Below are positions 29,330 to 39,601 of a stretch of DNA of 64,000 nt, in pieces. This DNA comes from Bdellovibrionales bacterium. GTDB lineage: Bacteria; Bdellovibrionota; UBA1018; CAIMNF01. Under the pieces are notes generated by a model. That model saw nothing but the letters and a program-made list of their open reading frames with translations. It did no database searches and was not told where the DNA came from. Location of the stretch: positions 1 to 64,000 of the forward strand of contig CANBTI010000004.1 in the NCBI GenBank assembly GCA_947372355.1, read 5' to 3'. Numbering within the stretch: the stretch's first letter is position 1; the number at the start of each line of letters is the position of its first letter. Made by a program: the position numbers and the translations under genes.

Positions 29330-31194
29330 AGTTAATTCAAGGTGATCAAGAATCTGTATATGCTCTTGCTGAAAAAATAACCGGAACTTGTCAAACGGGT
29401 AGATTCAGAAGAGAGCTGCTCGTGATTAATGTAGAGAGAAGAATGAGTGAATGTAAAATTCATAAACTTTCTCAATATATTGAGTACGCCTACCTTCATT
29501 CTGAAGAGTATCAAAAGTTAGTTTCAGCGCTAACGATTCATACTACTTCATGGTTTCGTGAAGATCCTCATTATGTTTCACTTTTAAAACATCTGGAGAA
29601 ATTTCATAAAAGCAAACCGGGTAGGGCTTTTCGCTTATGGTCTTCGGCATGTTCAACAGGTGAGGAGTTATTTTCTGCAGCTTTGGTTTTGGAAAAGTTT
29701 CGTAAAGAAAATGATGGTTTTGAATATGAGCTGTTTGGTACTGATATTGATCCAGTTTCGGTGTCAATTGCTGGTAAAATGATTTATTCATCAGTTGCCT
29801 TTAAGCAGATTCCTAAAATATACCATTCTTCCATCATGCTCGGTTCGGGAAAAACAAATGGTCTGATGACATTTGTTTCAGAGATCAGAAAGCGTTGTAA
29901 ATTTGCAGTAAAAAATTTAGTGGATTTTCGTGATCACTCCAGAAATGAAAAGTGGGACTGGATTTTTTGTAGAAATGTTTTGATCTATTTTGATGAAAAA
30001 ACGGTAAAAGATATTGTTCAAGGTTTTTTTCAAAAGCTTCAGTCTAGTGGAGTTTTGTGTTTAGGTCACAGTGAAGCGTTTAGCATTGTACCCTCTGGTT
30101 TTGTTTCATTAGGCCAAGCTTGCTATCGGATTGTGAGTCAAAATGGTTTGATGAAGGAAGCGGTAAAGTTCACTAAGAAAAAAGTATTGATCATCGATGA
30201 TTCAATCGTGATTCGTAAGTTACTCACTAAATTATTTCTTGCGGATTCTTGGGATGTGACGGATGTAGAATCTGCTCCTGCTGCTGATTTGAAAATCAAA
30301 GATGTTGAGTATCAATTGATTACTCTTGATTTGAAAATGGCTCCTGTGGATGGATTAACTTGGCTAAAAGCAAATCGTAAAAAACTAAAAAATACTCCTG
30401 TGGTGATTGTGAGTGATTCTGATCCTAAAGAAGCAGAGGGCGTTTTTGGAGCTTTAGAAGATGGAGCTCAAGATTATATTCTTAAGTCTTTTCTTCATAA
30501 AAATGCTGAAGAATTCATTTCTAAAATGAACTCTCTATTAAAAGATAATCAAATTTCAAAACATTCAATTAAGTATAATCAAATTAAAGATATTAAGATT
30601 GTCAATCAACCGGAAGTGATCTTGATTGGAGCGAGTACGGGGGGGCCTGAGGCAATTGGGAATCTACTTAAAGGGTTTCCTGGCACACTTCCTCCAGTAG
30701 TGATTGTACAGCATATTAATGAAAGTTTTACGCGTCCATTTGCTGAAAGATTATCGCAAGTATCTGGTATAAAGGTCAGTGAACCGGTAGATGGTGAGAT
30801 TTTACAAAGTGGCAGAATGTATCTTGCCTTTGGTGATTACCATATTACCTTAAAAAGAGATCAAACCAATTTAACTTTGCATAAAGACTTCTCTCAAAAA
30901 CATCTTGGTCATCGTCCAGCGGTTGATCCATTGTTTTTTTCTGCCGCAACAGTTCAGGTGAAAAGTATCTCATTTTTACTCACGGGTATGGGTAAAGATG
31001 GGGCGGCAGGGTTAAAGGCAATTTTTGATCAAGGTGGTTCCACAACTTTGGCTCAAGATGAATCATCTTGTATTGTGTTTGGGATGCCGAAGCAGGCAAT
31101 TGATCTCGGAGCCGCTCATGCGGTGGCTAATCTAGTAGAGATGAGAAGTTTGCTAGAGGGCCTTGCAATCAAGAAAAAAACGGTAGCAGCTTAA
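29326..31194 (+). CDS. CheR-REC-CheB fusion (MCP methyltransferase, receiver, methylesterase)
   Basis: CheR: TSWFREDPHY, LWSSACSTGEELFSAA, FCRNVLIYFD. REC: VLIIDDSIVIRKLL, LITLDLKM. CheB: ILIGASTGGPEAI, VQHIN, LTGMGKDGAAGL. Confidence 0.95.
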   Translation: MKLIQGDQESVYALAEKITGTCQTGRFRRELLVINVERRMSECKIHKLSQYIEYAYLHSEEYQKLVSALTIHTTSWFREDPHYVSLLKHLEKFHKSKPGRAFRLWSSACSTGEELFSAALVLEKFRKENDGFEYELFGTDIDPVSVSIAGKMIYSSVAFKQIPKIYHSSIMLGSGKTNGLMTFVSEIRKRCKFAVKNLVDFRDHSRNEKWDWIFCRNVLIYFDEKTVKDIVQGFFQKLQSSGVLCLGHSEAFSIVPSGFVSLGQACYRIVSQNGLMKEAVKFTKKKVLIIDDSIVIRKLLTKLFLADSWDVTDVESAPAADLKIKDVEYQLITLDLKMAPVDGLTWLKANRKKLKNTPVVIVSDSDPKEAEGVFGALEDGAQDYILKSFLHKNAEEFISKMNSLLKDNQISKHSIKYNQIKDIKIVNQPEVILIGASTGGPEAIGNLLKGFPGTLPPVVIVQHINESFTRPFAERLSQVSGIKVSEPVDGEILQSGRMYLAFGDYHITLKRDQTNLTLHKDFSQKHLGHRPAVDPLFFSAATVQVKSISFLLTGMGKDGAAGLKAIFDQGGSTTLAQDESSCIVFGMPKQAIDLGAAHAVANLVEMRSLLEGLAIKKKTVAA

Positions 31195-31312
31195 GCTGTA
31201 ACAATTTGGCAATACATCCTCCAAAGCGTCAAAAAAACATCAGCTATTCAAAATCTTTAAAATTTGTATAATTTTATCATAACTACAATTTTTATATCAG
31301 GAATAGGAATAT

Positions 31313-33331
31313 TTGATGAACCAGCAAGTGCGAAATTTAGGGTTTTTTTTCGGTTTAACCGTTTTGATTTCTACATTTTCAATCAATGTTCAAGCTCAAG
31401 ATGATAATCCTTGGGGGAAGCCTGAAGAAAAAGCGGCTGCTGAAAAAGCTCCAGAAAAAAAAGTAGTGGCAAAAGCGCCTGTTAAAAAACCGGTAAAAAA
31501 AGTTCTTCCAAAAATTGTGAACAAGCCGGTTGTTGCTCATCCGATATTGGCGCATGATGTGGTTGAAAAAGTGGCTCCGGTAACTGCACCTGCAACTCCA
31601 GTTGCAAAATCTGCAGCAAAAGATGAAGCTGAAAGAACTCTTGCTTCAGAAAGCGCGCTTTCAAAAACAGTTGAACTTTCTCTCACCACCGATTCAGGCT
31701 GTTACAATGTTGAATTTGAAAATATGCCAGGTGCAATGCCTGCATGTAGTGAGTTGTTGCCTATTATTTATACAAAAAGAAATTGTACCGATCAAAAATT
31801 TATTGAGAAAGCTGAAGTAAAAGCAATTGTAGATTGCGCGGATAAGCGTAAAATTACTCTTAGATTTAGAAGTTCAGATGCGGTGATTTCTACCACCTTA
31901 ATTGTGGGTAGAGATGCAAAGACAGGAAGACAAGGCAATCAAGCTCGTTTTACGGTGCAAGATGTAAATGCTGATCAAAAACCGACCAATGTTTATGTAA
32001 AATTGCTTCCACAACCTGAAATGAAGCCTCAAGTGGAATCTAAGCCTGAAGAATCCCCACTTAAATTTAAGGCTTCTGGTTATGCAGCCATTGAATTTGA
32101 GCGTTTGAATGGCTTTGGTTTTGCTGGTGTAAATAGCTTACCCAATATGCCTGTAGCGGTTCAAGGTTCAAGAGTATTTCAAAATTTCAATTTATTATCC
32201 AATGTAAATATTGATGTGAGTCGCGATCAAACGACTCTTTCTACGGTTTTAGAAGTAGGGGAAGTTTATTTTGGAGATTACACCACAGGCGGCGCTCGTT
32301 ATATTCCTGGTGGAGAGCAGCAAGATCGTCGTGCGATTATTGAACTTAGGAATTTTTTCTTAACTCATGAGTTTACCGATCGTGTGAATGTTCAAGGCGG
32401 TATCATGGCTCTATCAAGTGATCCTAGAGCATTTATTTTTTCAGATCATCTACCGGGTTTTAAAGTGAATTACAAAGATGATCAGTATGAATTGAATTTA
32501 ATGTATGCAATCGGACAAAGAAAACGCCAAGGTGTTGATTATAGTAAGGCGACGAATGCACTTTTTGCTAATCATGAATGGGTAACTGGAGTTCAATTTG
32601 TATCGATATCACCTTCAAAAGTAAAAAGTACTTTATATGGAACTGTTTACGGAGTGGATAGTCAGGATGTAGTATTATCCGATGGATTAACTCATGAAAA
32701 AGCTCAACTCAGCAGTTACTGGTTGGGTGGTACATTTGATTTTGGAGAGCAAAATGCATTCAATGCTCAATTGAGTTTGATCGGTAACTGGAGCAATACT
32801 CAGGCCCAAACTGAAAAGCATGAATACTTCTCGTATTTAATAAACGGAAAAATGAACTTCCTTTGGGAAGCTCCAAACGTTAATTTCGGTTTAGAGGGTT
32901 TACTCACTCCAGGTTCTAGTTCTAGCGCTCTTGGCTCTAAAAAGAGTTTTCAATCCACAACGGGTGCTCATTACATGTACACGATTGCGGGTAGTGATGG
33001 TTGGGATGATGCTGTTGGTTCTGCGCGTGATTATATCATTGCGCCCACTAATTTAACGGAAGGTTTAATTGCAACTGCACTCACCATCTCTCCAAGTTTA
33101 TCAAAAAAATTCACCAGTTTATTTCGTTTTGGAACAATGGAAACAGTTGCTAAGCAAGCTGCCACTGGTTCAAAACACTTTGGTGAAGAAGCGGATGCAG
33201 AATTTACTTTTCAACTTTCACCAAGCACCAATCTTCAAATGGATTATGCACGATTCTTCCCGGGTGCCTACTTTGGAAATAGCGTGAGTGCTGTAGATTC
33301 AGCTACTACTAGAGTAAAATTCGCTTTCTAA
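31313..33331 (+). CDS. outer-membrane beta-barrel (porin-like) protein with Pro/Ala/Lys-rich N-terminal region
   Basis: Signal peptide ending VQAQDD, low-complexity KAPVKKPVKK region, amphipathic strand-like remainder, C-terminal Phe (TRVKFAF). Confidence 0.65.
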   Translation: MMNQQVRNLGFFFGLTVLISTFSINVQAQDDNPWGKPEEKAAAEKAPEKKVVAKAPVKKPVKKVLPKIVNKPVVAHPILAHDVVEKVAPVTAPATPVAKSAAKDEAERTLASESALSKTVELSLTTDSGCYNVEFENMPGAMPACSELLPIIYTKRNCTDQKFIEKAEVKAIVDCADKRKITLRFRSSDAVISTTLIVGRDAKTGRQGNQARFTVQDVNADQKPTNVYVKLLPQPEMKPQVESKPEESPLKFKASGYAAIEFERLNGFGFAGVNSLPNMPVAVQGSRVFQNFNLLSNVNIDVSRDQTTLSTVLEVGEVYFGDYTTGGARYIPGGEQQDRRAIIELRNFFLTHEFTDRVNVQGGIMALSSDPRAFIFSDHLPGFKVNYKDDQYELNLMYAIGQRKRQGVDYSKATNALFANHEWVTGVQFVSISPSKVKSTLYGTVYGVDSQDVVLSDGLTHEKAQLSSYWLGGTFDFGEQNAFNAQLSLIGNWSNTQAQTEKHEYFSYLINGKMNFLWEAPNVNFGLEGLLTPGSSSSALGSKKSFQSTTGAHYMYTIAGSDGWDDAVGSARDYIIAPTNLTEGLIATALTISPSLSKKFTSLFRFGTMETVAKQAATGSKHFGEEADAEFTFQLSPSTNLQMDYARFFPGAYFGNSVSAVDSATTRVKFAF

Positions 33332-33351
33332 CAAAAATAAGGAAATGATCA

Positions 33352-34908
33352 TTGTTAAAATTCAAAATTCAAACTCAAGTGTGGATTGTGGTCGGTTTAC
33401 TTTCTGTAATAATTTTGGGTTTAACTGCTTATAGTTATCATTCTGAAAAAAGTTTGGGATCTGATTTAGAAGAAATTGCAATTTCTAAGCTTCCTGCAGT
33501 TCGTGATGCAACTATGATTGATATGTTTCACGAAGGGATTAGAGGTTTGGCTTTTCGTGCAATGTATATGTCAAAAAATGGAATCGATGCTCAGGAAAAA
33601 GATGAGCTTTTGAAGAACGTTAAAGGGATCACTGATGATGTAGAGAGTCGATTTACTAGTTTGAAAAAAATTGATTTAGAATCAGATTTAAAAAAAGATT
33701 TAGCAGAAATTGAACCTATTTTTAAGGATTACGTAAATAATTTAACAACACTTGTAAATAATTTAATATCCCTAAAAAATGAAGAAGCCTTAAAATCTTT
33801 AGCTGCAGTTGAAATAACATTCAAAATATTAGAAATTAAAATGGATGTCTTTGGAGAAAAAATTAAAAAAAGTGCTGAATTGAGCTCTGAAGCTGGTATC
33901 TCCAATGAAAAATTCGCTTTAAAAATGGGAATCATCGTTTCCATCATTTCAGTTTTATTGGGATTGATTTTAGCAGCTTTGATGATTAAAAATTTACAGT
34001 CAATGATTAAGTCTGTGATCAATCGATTATCAAGCGAATCTAGTGAATTAGATTCTTCATCACATCAATTAAAAGAGGCATCTCAAAAATTAGCGAGCGC
34101 AGTAACGGAGCAAGCTTCTGCTCTTCAGGAAACAGCAGCTTCTTTAGAAGAAATTGTAGCGATGGTGGCGAAAACGAGTGAAAATGCTAAAGATCTAGAA
34201 GGATCTGCGAATCAAAGTTTGAACTCCGCTGAAAGTGGAAAAAGTTCTGTGATTGAAATGCAGGGCGCCGTTCAAGAAATTAACGTTGGAAATCAAAAGA
34301 TGTCTCAAGAGGTTGAGAATAGTAATACTCGCATTGGCGAAATTATGAAATTCATCAATGAAATCGGCGCAAAAACTAAAGTCATTCACGATATTGTATT
34401 CCAAACTAAACTTCTTTCTTTTAACGCTTCAGTGGAGGCAGCACGTGCGGGTGAACATGGAAAAGGATTTGCAGTAGTGGCAGAAGAAGTGGGTAATTTA
34501 GCTGCCATGAGCGGTAAGGCAGCTGAAGAGATTTCACATATGCTTGAAAAAGGTTTGACTGAAGTAGAGAAAATTTCAAAAGATAATCGGGATGCCTTAA
34601 ATAATATTTTAACTGACATGACTAAACGACTCACTCGTGGAAATCAGGTTTTGGTGAATTGTCAAAAATCGATGGATGAAATTTTGACCTTTAGTCAGCA
34701 AGTGCAAAACTCCACTTCTGAAATTTCAAGAGCCTCTGAAGAGCAAAATTTGGGAATTGCTGAAATTTCAAAAGCGATCAATGAATTAGAAAAAGTAACG
34801 CATTTAAACTCTCAAGCTTCTGGGGAAACTGCGCAATATTCAGATCAATTACTCACCAGAGCTCAAGAATTAAGAAGTTCTGTCCATGATCTTGAATCAT
34901 TGATCTAG
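33352..34908 (+). CDS. methyl-accepting chemotaxis protein (4HB-like sensor)
   Basis: Two TM segments; [41 protein letters not shown] start preceded by aaggaa. Confidence 0.93.
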   Translation: MLKFKIQTQVWIVVGLLSVIILGLTAYSYHSEKSLGSDLEEIAISKLPAVRDATMIDMFHEGIRGLAFRAMYMSKNGIDAQEKDELLKNVKGITDDVESRFTSLKKIDLESDLKKDLAEIEPIFKDYVNNLTTLVNNLISLKNEEALKSLAAVEITFKILEIKMDVFGEKIKKSAELSSEAGISNEKFALKMGIIVSIISVLLGLILAALMIKNLQSMIKSVINRLSSESSELDSSSHQLKEASQKLASAVTEQASALQETAASLEEIVAMVAKTSENAKDLEGSANQSLNSAESGKSSVIEMQGAVQEINVGNQKMSQEVENSNTRIGEIMKFINEIGAKTKVIHDIVFQTKLLSFNASVEAARAGEHGKGFAVVAEEVGNLAAMSGKAAEEISHMLEKGLTEVEKISKDNRDALNNILTDMTKRLTRGNQVLVNCQKSMDEILTFSQQVQNSTSEISRASEEQNLGIAEISKAINELEKVTHLNSQASGETAQYSDQLLTRAQELRSSVHDLESLI

Positions 34909-34990
34909 TAGGCTTTGCGCGTCAAGTGTTTGACATAATTCAGGGTTTTAATTCTTTTCCAATTCTTTAAATAATTGAAACACTTGTTCT

Positions 34991-35017
34991 TAACTTTTCG
35001 AAGATTTCATCCGATAT
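34991..35017 (+). promoter_or_regulatory. candidate sigma28 promoter upstream of second cheA
   Basis: TAAC-N15-TCCGATAT. Confidence 0.45.
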
Positions 35018-35035
35018 GCCTTACAGAGGGTAAAT

Positions 35036-36916
35036 ATGGATGATTTCGAGAGAGAGTTAAAATCAGGGTTTTTAGAAGAAGCATGTCAGCTCATCAATGA
35101 TGCTGAGCAAAGCTTTTTGATTCTTGAATCAAATCCAAATGATTTACCTACATTAGAAAAAATTTTTCGAATTGCACATAATATTAAGGGAAGTTCCAAG
35201 GCGGTGGGTTTTGACTCCTTAGGTGCTTTTACGCATGAATTTGAATCATTTTTATTAAAGTGCAAAAATGGACAATTTGCAGTTACTTTTAAAACTGTAT
35301 CCTTGATGTTGAAGTGTATTGATCACATTCGTACAGGATTAGAAGAGTTAACTCGAGATTATTCATTTGTAATTGTGAGTGATGATCTCATTAAAGAATT
35401 ACACGCATTTGTTCCTGATGCAGTTGTAGAACAAGTGGTGGTTGCTCAAGAAGAAGAAAAAGTTGAAATTTCAGCTGAAGAGATGGCATTAATTCAGGCT
35501 TTTAATGCTGCTCCTGAATCAGCTGTGTTTGAAGCGGATCAATTTAGCTCTATTGAATCAACAGTAGAAAATAGTGTAGCCCAAGCTCAAGTTGAAGCCA
35601 TTGCACAGGTGATACCAATGCCTGTATTTGCGGCACCAGCTCCTGTAGCAGCTGCAATCACAGCCGTTGCGGCAACACAAGTTACGCCGGCAAAACAAGT
35701 AGCAACTCCTGCGGCAGCCTCATCTTCACCATCTGCTTCAACAGGTGGCAGTACCGATGAATCGATTCGAGTGAGTCTTGCTCGAGTTGAAAAATTAATT
35801 AATTTCGTAGGTGAATTGGTGATTTTGCAAACCGTTTTAAACGAACAATCGTTTGGTGGAAACCCACAAGCACTTCGCACCACGATTCAGCAATTGGGTA
35901 AGGTTACTAAAGAAGTTCAAGAACTTTCCATGGGTCTTCGAATGGTTCCAATGAAACAAACTTTTCAAAAAATGCAAAGAATTGTTCGGGATACTTCCAG
36001 TGCATTAGGTAAAAAAGTGAATCTAGTTTTAGAGGGTGAAGAGACAGAAGTGGATAAAACGGTGCTTGAGGCTCTGGGTGATCCACTAGTTCATTTGATC
36101 AGAAATGCGGTAGATCATGGGATTGAAATGCCTGAAGATCGCATCGCTAGTGGTAAACCTGAACAGGGTGAAGTGGTGCTCAAGGCTTATCATCAGAGCG
36201 GAAAACTGGTGATCGAAATTAAGGATAACGGTGGTGGGATTTTAGCTGAGCGCTTAAAACAAAAAGCGATCGAAAAAAACATCATTCGTGCCAATCAAGA
36301 AATTTCAGAAAAAGACGCAATCAATCTTATTTTTCATCCAGGCTTTTCAACAAAAGCTCAAGTGACAGAGGTATCAGGTCGTGGTGTAGGAATGGACGTA
36401 GTGAAAACAAATATTTCACAACTTCAGGGTGAAATCGATGTGAGTACCGTTCCTGGAAGTGGTTCAGTATTTAAAATCGTTCTGCCACTCACTCTTGCCA
36501 TCATTGATGGAATGATTGTGAAATGCGGCGATGAAAAATACATTATCCCACTGACTCACGTGCATGAATCTTTGAAACCGGAAATCAATGACATTAAAAA
36601 AGCGACCGGATTGGGTGAAGTGCTCTTACTTCGTGGTGAAAATTTACCAGTAGTAAGATTAGCTACGGCTTTAGGTAAAAAGAAACAATTAAAAGAGCAA
36701 TCAGAGCAGATTGCAGTGATCATTCGTACCCAATCCGAAGCATTTGCCACCATGGTAGATGATATTATTGGGCAACATCAAGTGGTGATTAAAAAGTTAG
36801 GTTCAGAGATGAATCATGTGCGTGGATATAGCGGAAGCGCAATTTTGGGTGATGGAAAACCCGCATTAATTTTAGAGATGGGTGATCTAGTTCATCAGAA
36901 AAGGCAGGCAGTATGA
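35036..36916 (+). CDS. cheA: chemotaxis histidine kinase CheA (module 2)
   Basis: IAHNIKGSSKAVGF, HLIRNAVDHGIEMP, GRGVGMDVV. Long Ala/Pro/Val linker instead of a P2 domain. Confidence 0.96.
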   Translation: MDDFERELKSGFLEEACQLINDAEQSFLILESNPNDLPTLEKIFRIAHNIKGSSKAVGFDSLGAFTHEFESFLLKCKNGQFAVTFKTVSLMLKCIDHIRTGLEELTRDYSFVIVSDDLIKELHAFVPDAVVEQVVVAQEEEKVEISAEEMALIQAFNAAPESAVFEADQFSSIESTVENSVAQAQVEAIAQVIPMPVFAAPAPVAAAITAVAATQVTPAKQVATPAAASSSPSASTGGSTDESIRVSLARVEKLINFVGELVILQTVLNEQSFGGNPQALRTTIQQLGKVTKEVQELSMGLRMVPMKQTFQKMQRIVRDTSSALGKKVNLVLEGEETEVDKTVLEALGDPLVHLIRNAVDHGIEMPEDRIASGKPEQGEVVLKAYHQSGKLVIEIKDNGGGILAERLKQKAIEKNIIRANQEISEKDAINLIFHPGFSTKAQVTEVSGRGVGMDVVKTNISQLQGEIDVSTVPGSGSVFKIVLPLTLAIIDGMIVKCGDEKYIIPLTHVHESLKPEINDIKKATGLGEVLLLRGENLPVVRLATALGKKKQLKEQSEQIAVIIRTQSEAFATMVDDIIGQHQVVIKKLGSEMNHVRGYSGSAILGDGKPALILEMGDLVHQKRQAV

Positions 36917-37419
36917 ATCATGAAAATGGAAAACACAGTATAGAATCTAAAGATCGTTATCTTTGCTTTATTTTAGGCGGTGAGGAGTTTGCGATTCCTT
37001 TGCTATCGGTAAAAGAGGTAATTGCACTTCCTGAAATTACCCATGTTCCCCAAACGCCACCTTATTTTTTAGGGATTATGAATTTACGTGGTCAAGTGAT
37101 CACGATTATTGATCTCAGAACTAAACTCACGATCAAGCCAGGACAATCTTCTGAAAATAATGCGGTGATTATTTGTGATCTCAATCCAAATTCAATTGGA
37201 GTGGTGGTGGATTCCATCGAAAGCGTGATTCATCCATTGGCTTCTGAGATTTCAGAAAAACCAGATCTTCAAAACACAAAAACAAATGAATATGTGGAAG
37301 CGGTATTTAGAAAAGATCAGCGATTGATTCTTCTCCTTAATATAGCAAAAACTCTCAATGTTCAGGATTTAAATGCAATTTCAAGTAGTATAAACCAAGC
37401 AACCAAAAAGGCAGCATAA
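36913..37419 (+). CDS. cheW: chemotaxis coupling protein CheW (module 2)
   Basis: [47 protein letters not shown]. Confidence 0.96.
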   Translation: MNHENGKHSIESKDRYLCFILGGEEFAIPLLSVKEVIALPEITHVPQTPPYFLGIMNLRGQVITIIDLRTKLTIKPGQSSENNAVIICDLNPNSIGVVVDSIESVIHPLASEISEKPDLQNTKTNEYVEAVFRKDQRLILLLNIAKTLNVQDLNAISSSINQATKKAA

Positions 37420-37421
37420 AA

Positions 37422-39584
37422 ATGAATTTTTTGAATAGTTCTCTAAGAGTTAAGCTGATCTCTTTATCATTAGGGATTTGTATTCTTTTGGGGTCAACTT
37501 CAACTGGAATCTTAAAACATATTATCAATGAACAACAAGATGGGCATTTGGATGATTTTTCAGTATATTCTGATACGCTCAATGATTCAATTTCTGCTCA
37601 ATTTTATGAACGTTATGGTGATGTTCAAGCTTTTGCCATGAATCCTGATATTAAATCAAATAAACGTCAAACCATTATTGATGCATTAAATCAATATGCA
37701 GCTCTTTATGGAATTTATGATTTAATCATGGTGGTAGATGCAAAAGGAAATTTAGTTGCAGTCAATAATAAAGCCCCAGATGGAAAAGATATTCAAGTTC
37801 AAGGTTTATACAAAAAAAATTATGCCAATACTGAATGGTTTACCTCAGTGATGAATGATAAAACGACAGATGCAAAAGATAAAGGGTTTACTGGTACATA
37901 TTTTGAATCCGTTCAAATTGATCCGTATACAACAGAAGTGTTTTCAGAAAATAGATTAGGAAATAGTTTTAGCGCGGCCATTAAAGATTCCACAGGAAAA
38001 ACCATTGGAGTAGTTACTAATCGTGCTGGTTCTAGATGGTTTGAAGTAGCATTTAAAGAAGTTTATAAGTCTTTGAAAAAAACTGATAATCCGAGCTCAA
38101 TTCTCAGTCTTTACCAAAAAGATGGAACACTTTTATTTCAATATCCTTTAAAAAAAGGATCAGAAGATGTTGTTTATGATTGGAATCGCTTCACCAAAGA
38201 AAATGTTTCGAAAATTGAAAACTCAGCAATAAAAGAAATGTTATCAGGAAAAACTGGAAGTAAATTTCTTGTCGATCCTAAAACGAAAATGGATATGATG
38301 GTGGGTTATGATTTAGTATCTGGTCCTAAATTCATTGAATCCATTGGTTGGTCGGTGATGGTTGAAGATTCGAAGCAAGAAGTAATTGTTGATTTATTAA
38401 CGGCGCAAAAAATATTTTATTTTATATATAGTATCGTAATGCTGATTTCTGTATTTTTAGCTTACTGGTTTTCCTCAATACTATCTAAAAAAATTTCAGC
38501 GATTTCCGAACAGCTGGCTGATGGTTCTACTCAAGTTGCGGATGCATCCCAAAAAATTTCAAATTCAAGTAATTCACTTTCTGAATCTACTACGGAACAA
38601 GCTTCAGCGATTCAAGAAACAGCATCTTCTATTGAAGAAGTGAGCGCAATGGTGAAAAAGAGCTCAGAAAATGCTCAAGAATCGATTGTGGTATCTGGAC
38701 AAAGCAGAAAATCTGCTGAAAATGGCCAGCAAGCTGTTTTAGAAATGATTGATTCGATAAAGAAAATTAGCCAAAGTAATCAATCAATTGTTACTCGTGT
38801 AGAAGAGGGCAATCAACAAATTTCTGAAATTGTAAAAGTGATTTCAGAAATTGAAAACAAAACAAAAGTAATTAACGATATCGTTTTCCAAACAAAACTT
38901 TTATCATTCAATGCCTCAGTTGAGGCCGCGCGGGCCGGTGAGCATGGTAAGGGCTTTGCTGTGGTTGCTGAAGAGGTAGGAAATTTGGCGGCGATGAGCG
39001 GTAATGCGGCTAAAGAAATTTCTGCAATGCTGGAATCCAGCATTAAAAAAGTGGAAGACATTGTGAACGAAACCAAAAGCCGTGTTCAGGGCTTAGTGGT
39101 TGAAAGTAAATCTAGTGTTGAAGAAGGTACAGAGATTGCAGAAAAATGCGGTAAAGCATTGTCTGAAATTTTTGGTACCGTTCAAGAAGTGGATCGCATG
39201 GTGAATGAAATTTCACTTGCTTCCAATGAACAATCTCAAGGTGTATCTGAGATCAATAAAGCAATGAATCAGTTGAATCAAGTGACTCAACAAAATTCAT
39301 CTATTTCTCAAGAAACCGCGGGATTTGCACAATCGTTGAGCACACAATCTAAAACTCTTAAAAATATGGTGGATGAACTATTCGGAGTGGTGAATGGTAC
39401 TCACCATAGTACACATTCTTATACTGCAGTTGAACCAAAATCCAATAAGATCATTCAATTTAAGCCAAAAGAAAAAAAACAAACGAGCAAAGTTCAAGTG
39501 ATTGATCAGCCTTTGACAAAAACTGCAGGTTCCACTGATACAGTGGTTCCACAAAATGATGATCCTCGTTTTCAAGATATTTAA
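37422..39584 (+). CDS. methyl-accepting chemotaxis protein (Cache-like sensor)
   Basis: [15 protein letters not shown] and MCP tip [38 protein letters not shown]. Confidence 0.95.
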   Translation: MNFLNSSLRVKLISLSLGICILLGSTSTGILKHIINEQQDGHLDDFSVYSDTLNDSISAQFYERYGDVQAFAMNPDIKSNKRQTIIDALNQYAALYGIYDLIMVVDAKGNLVAVNNKAPDGKDIQVQGLYKKNYANTEWFTSVMNDKTTDAKDKGFTGTYFESVQIDPYTTEVFSENRLGNSFSAAIKDSTGKTIGVVTNRAGSRWFEVAFKEVYKSLKKTDNPSSILSLYQKDGTLLFQYPLKKGSEDVVYDWNRFTKENVSKIENSAIKEMLSGKTGSKFLVDPKTKMDMMVGYDLVSGPKFIESIGWSVMVEDSKQEVIVDLLTAQKIFYFIYSIVMLISVFLAYWFSSILSKKISAISEQLADGSTQVADASQKISNSSNSLSESTTEQASAIQETASSIEEVSAMVKKSSENAQESIVVSGQSRKSAENGQQAVLEMIDSIKKISQSNQSIVTRVEEGNQQISEIVKVISEIENKTKVINDIVFQTKLLSFNASVEAARAGEHGKGFAVVAEEVGNLAAMSGNAAKEISAMLESSIKKVEDIVNETKSRVQGLVVESKSSVEEGTEIAEKCGKALSEIFGTVQEVDRMVNEISLASNEQSQGVSEINKAMNQLNQVTQQNSSISQETAGFAQSLSTQSKTLKNMVDELFGVVNGTHHSTHSYTAVEPKSNKIIQFKPKEKKQTSKVQVIDQPLTKTAGSTDTVVPQNDDPRFQDI

Positions 39585-39601
39585 ATAGAAATTGAGCAAC
39601 T

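Noticed and set aside
34920-34933. gtcaa-gtgt-ttgac and other gtcaa motifs in che intergenic regions (24973, 24983, 31228) as a shared operator
   Set aside because: Only 5 bp and inconsistently arranged; expected by chance in AT-rich DNA.
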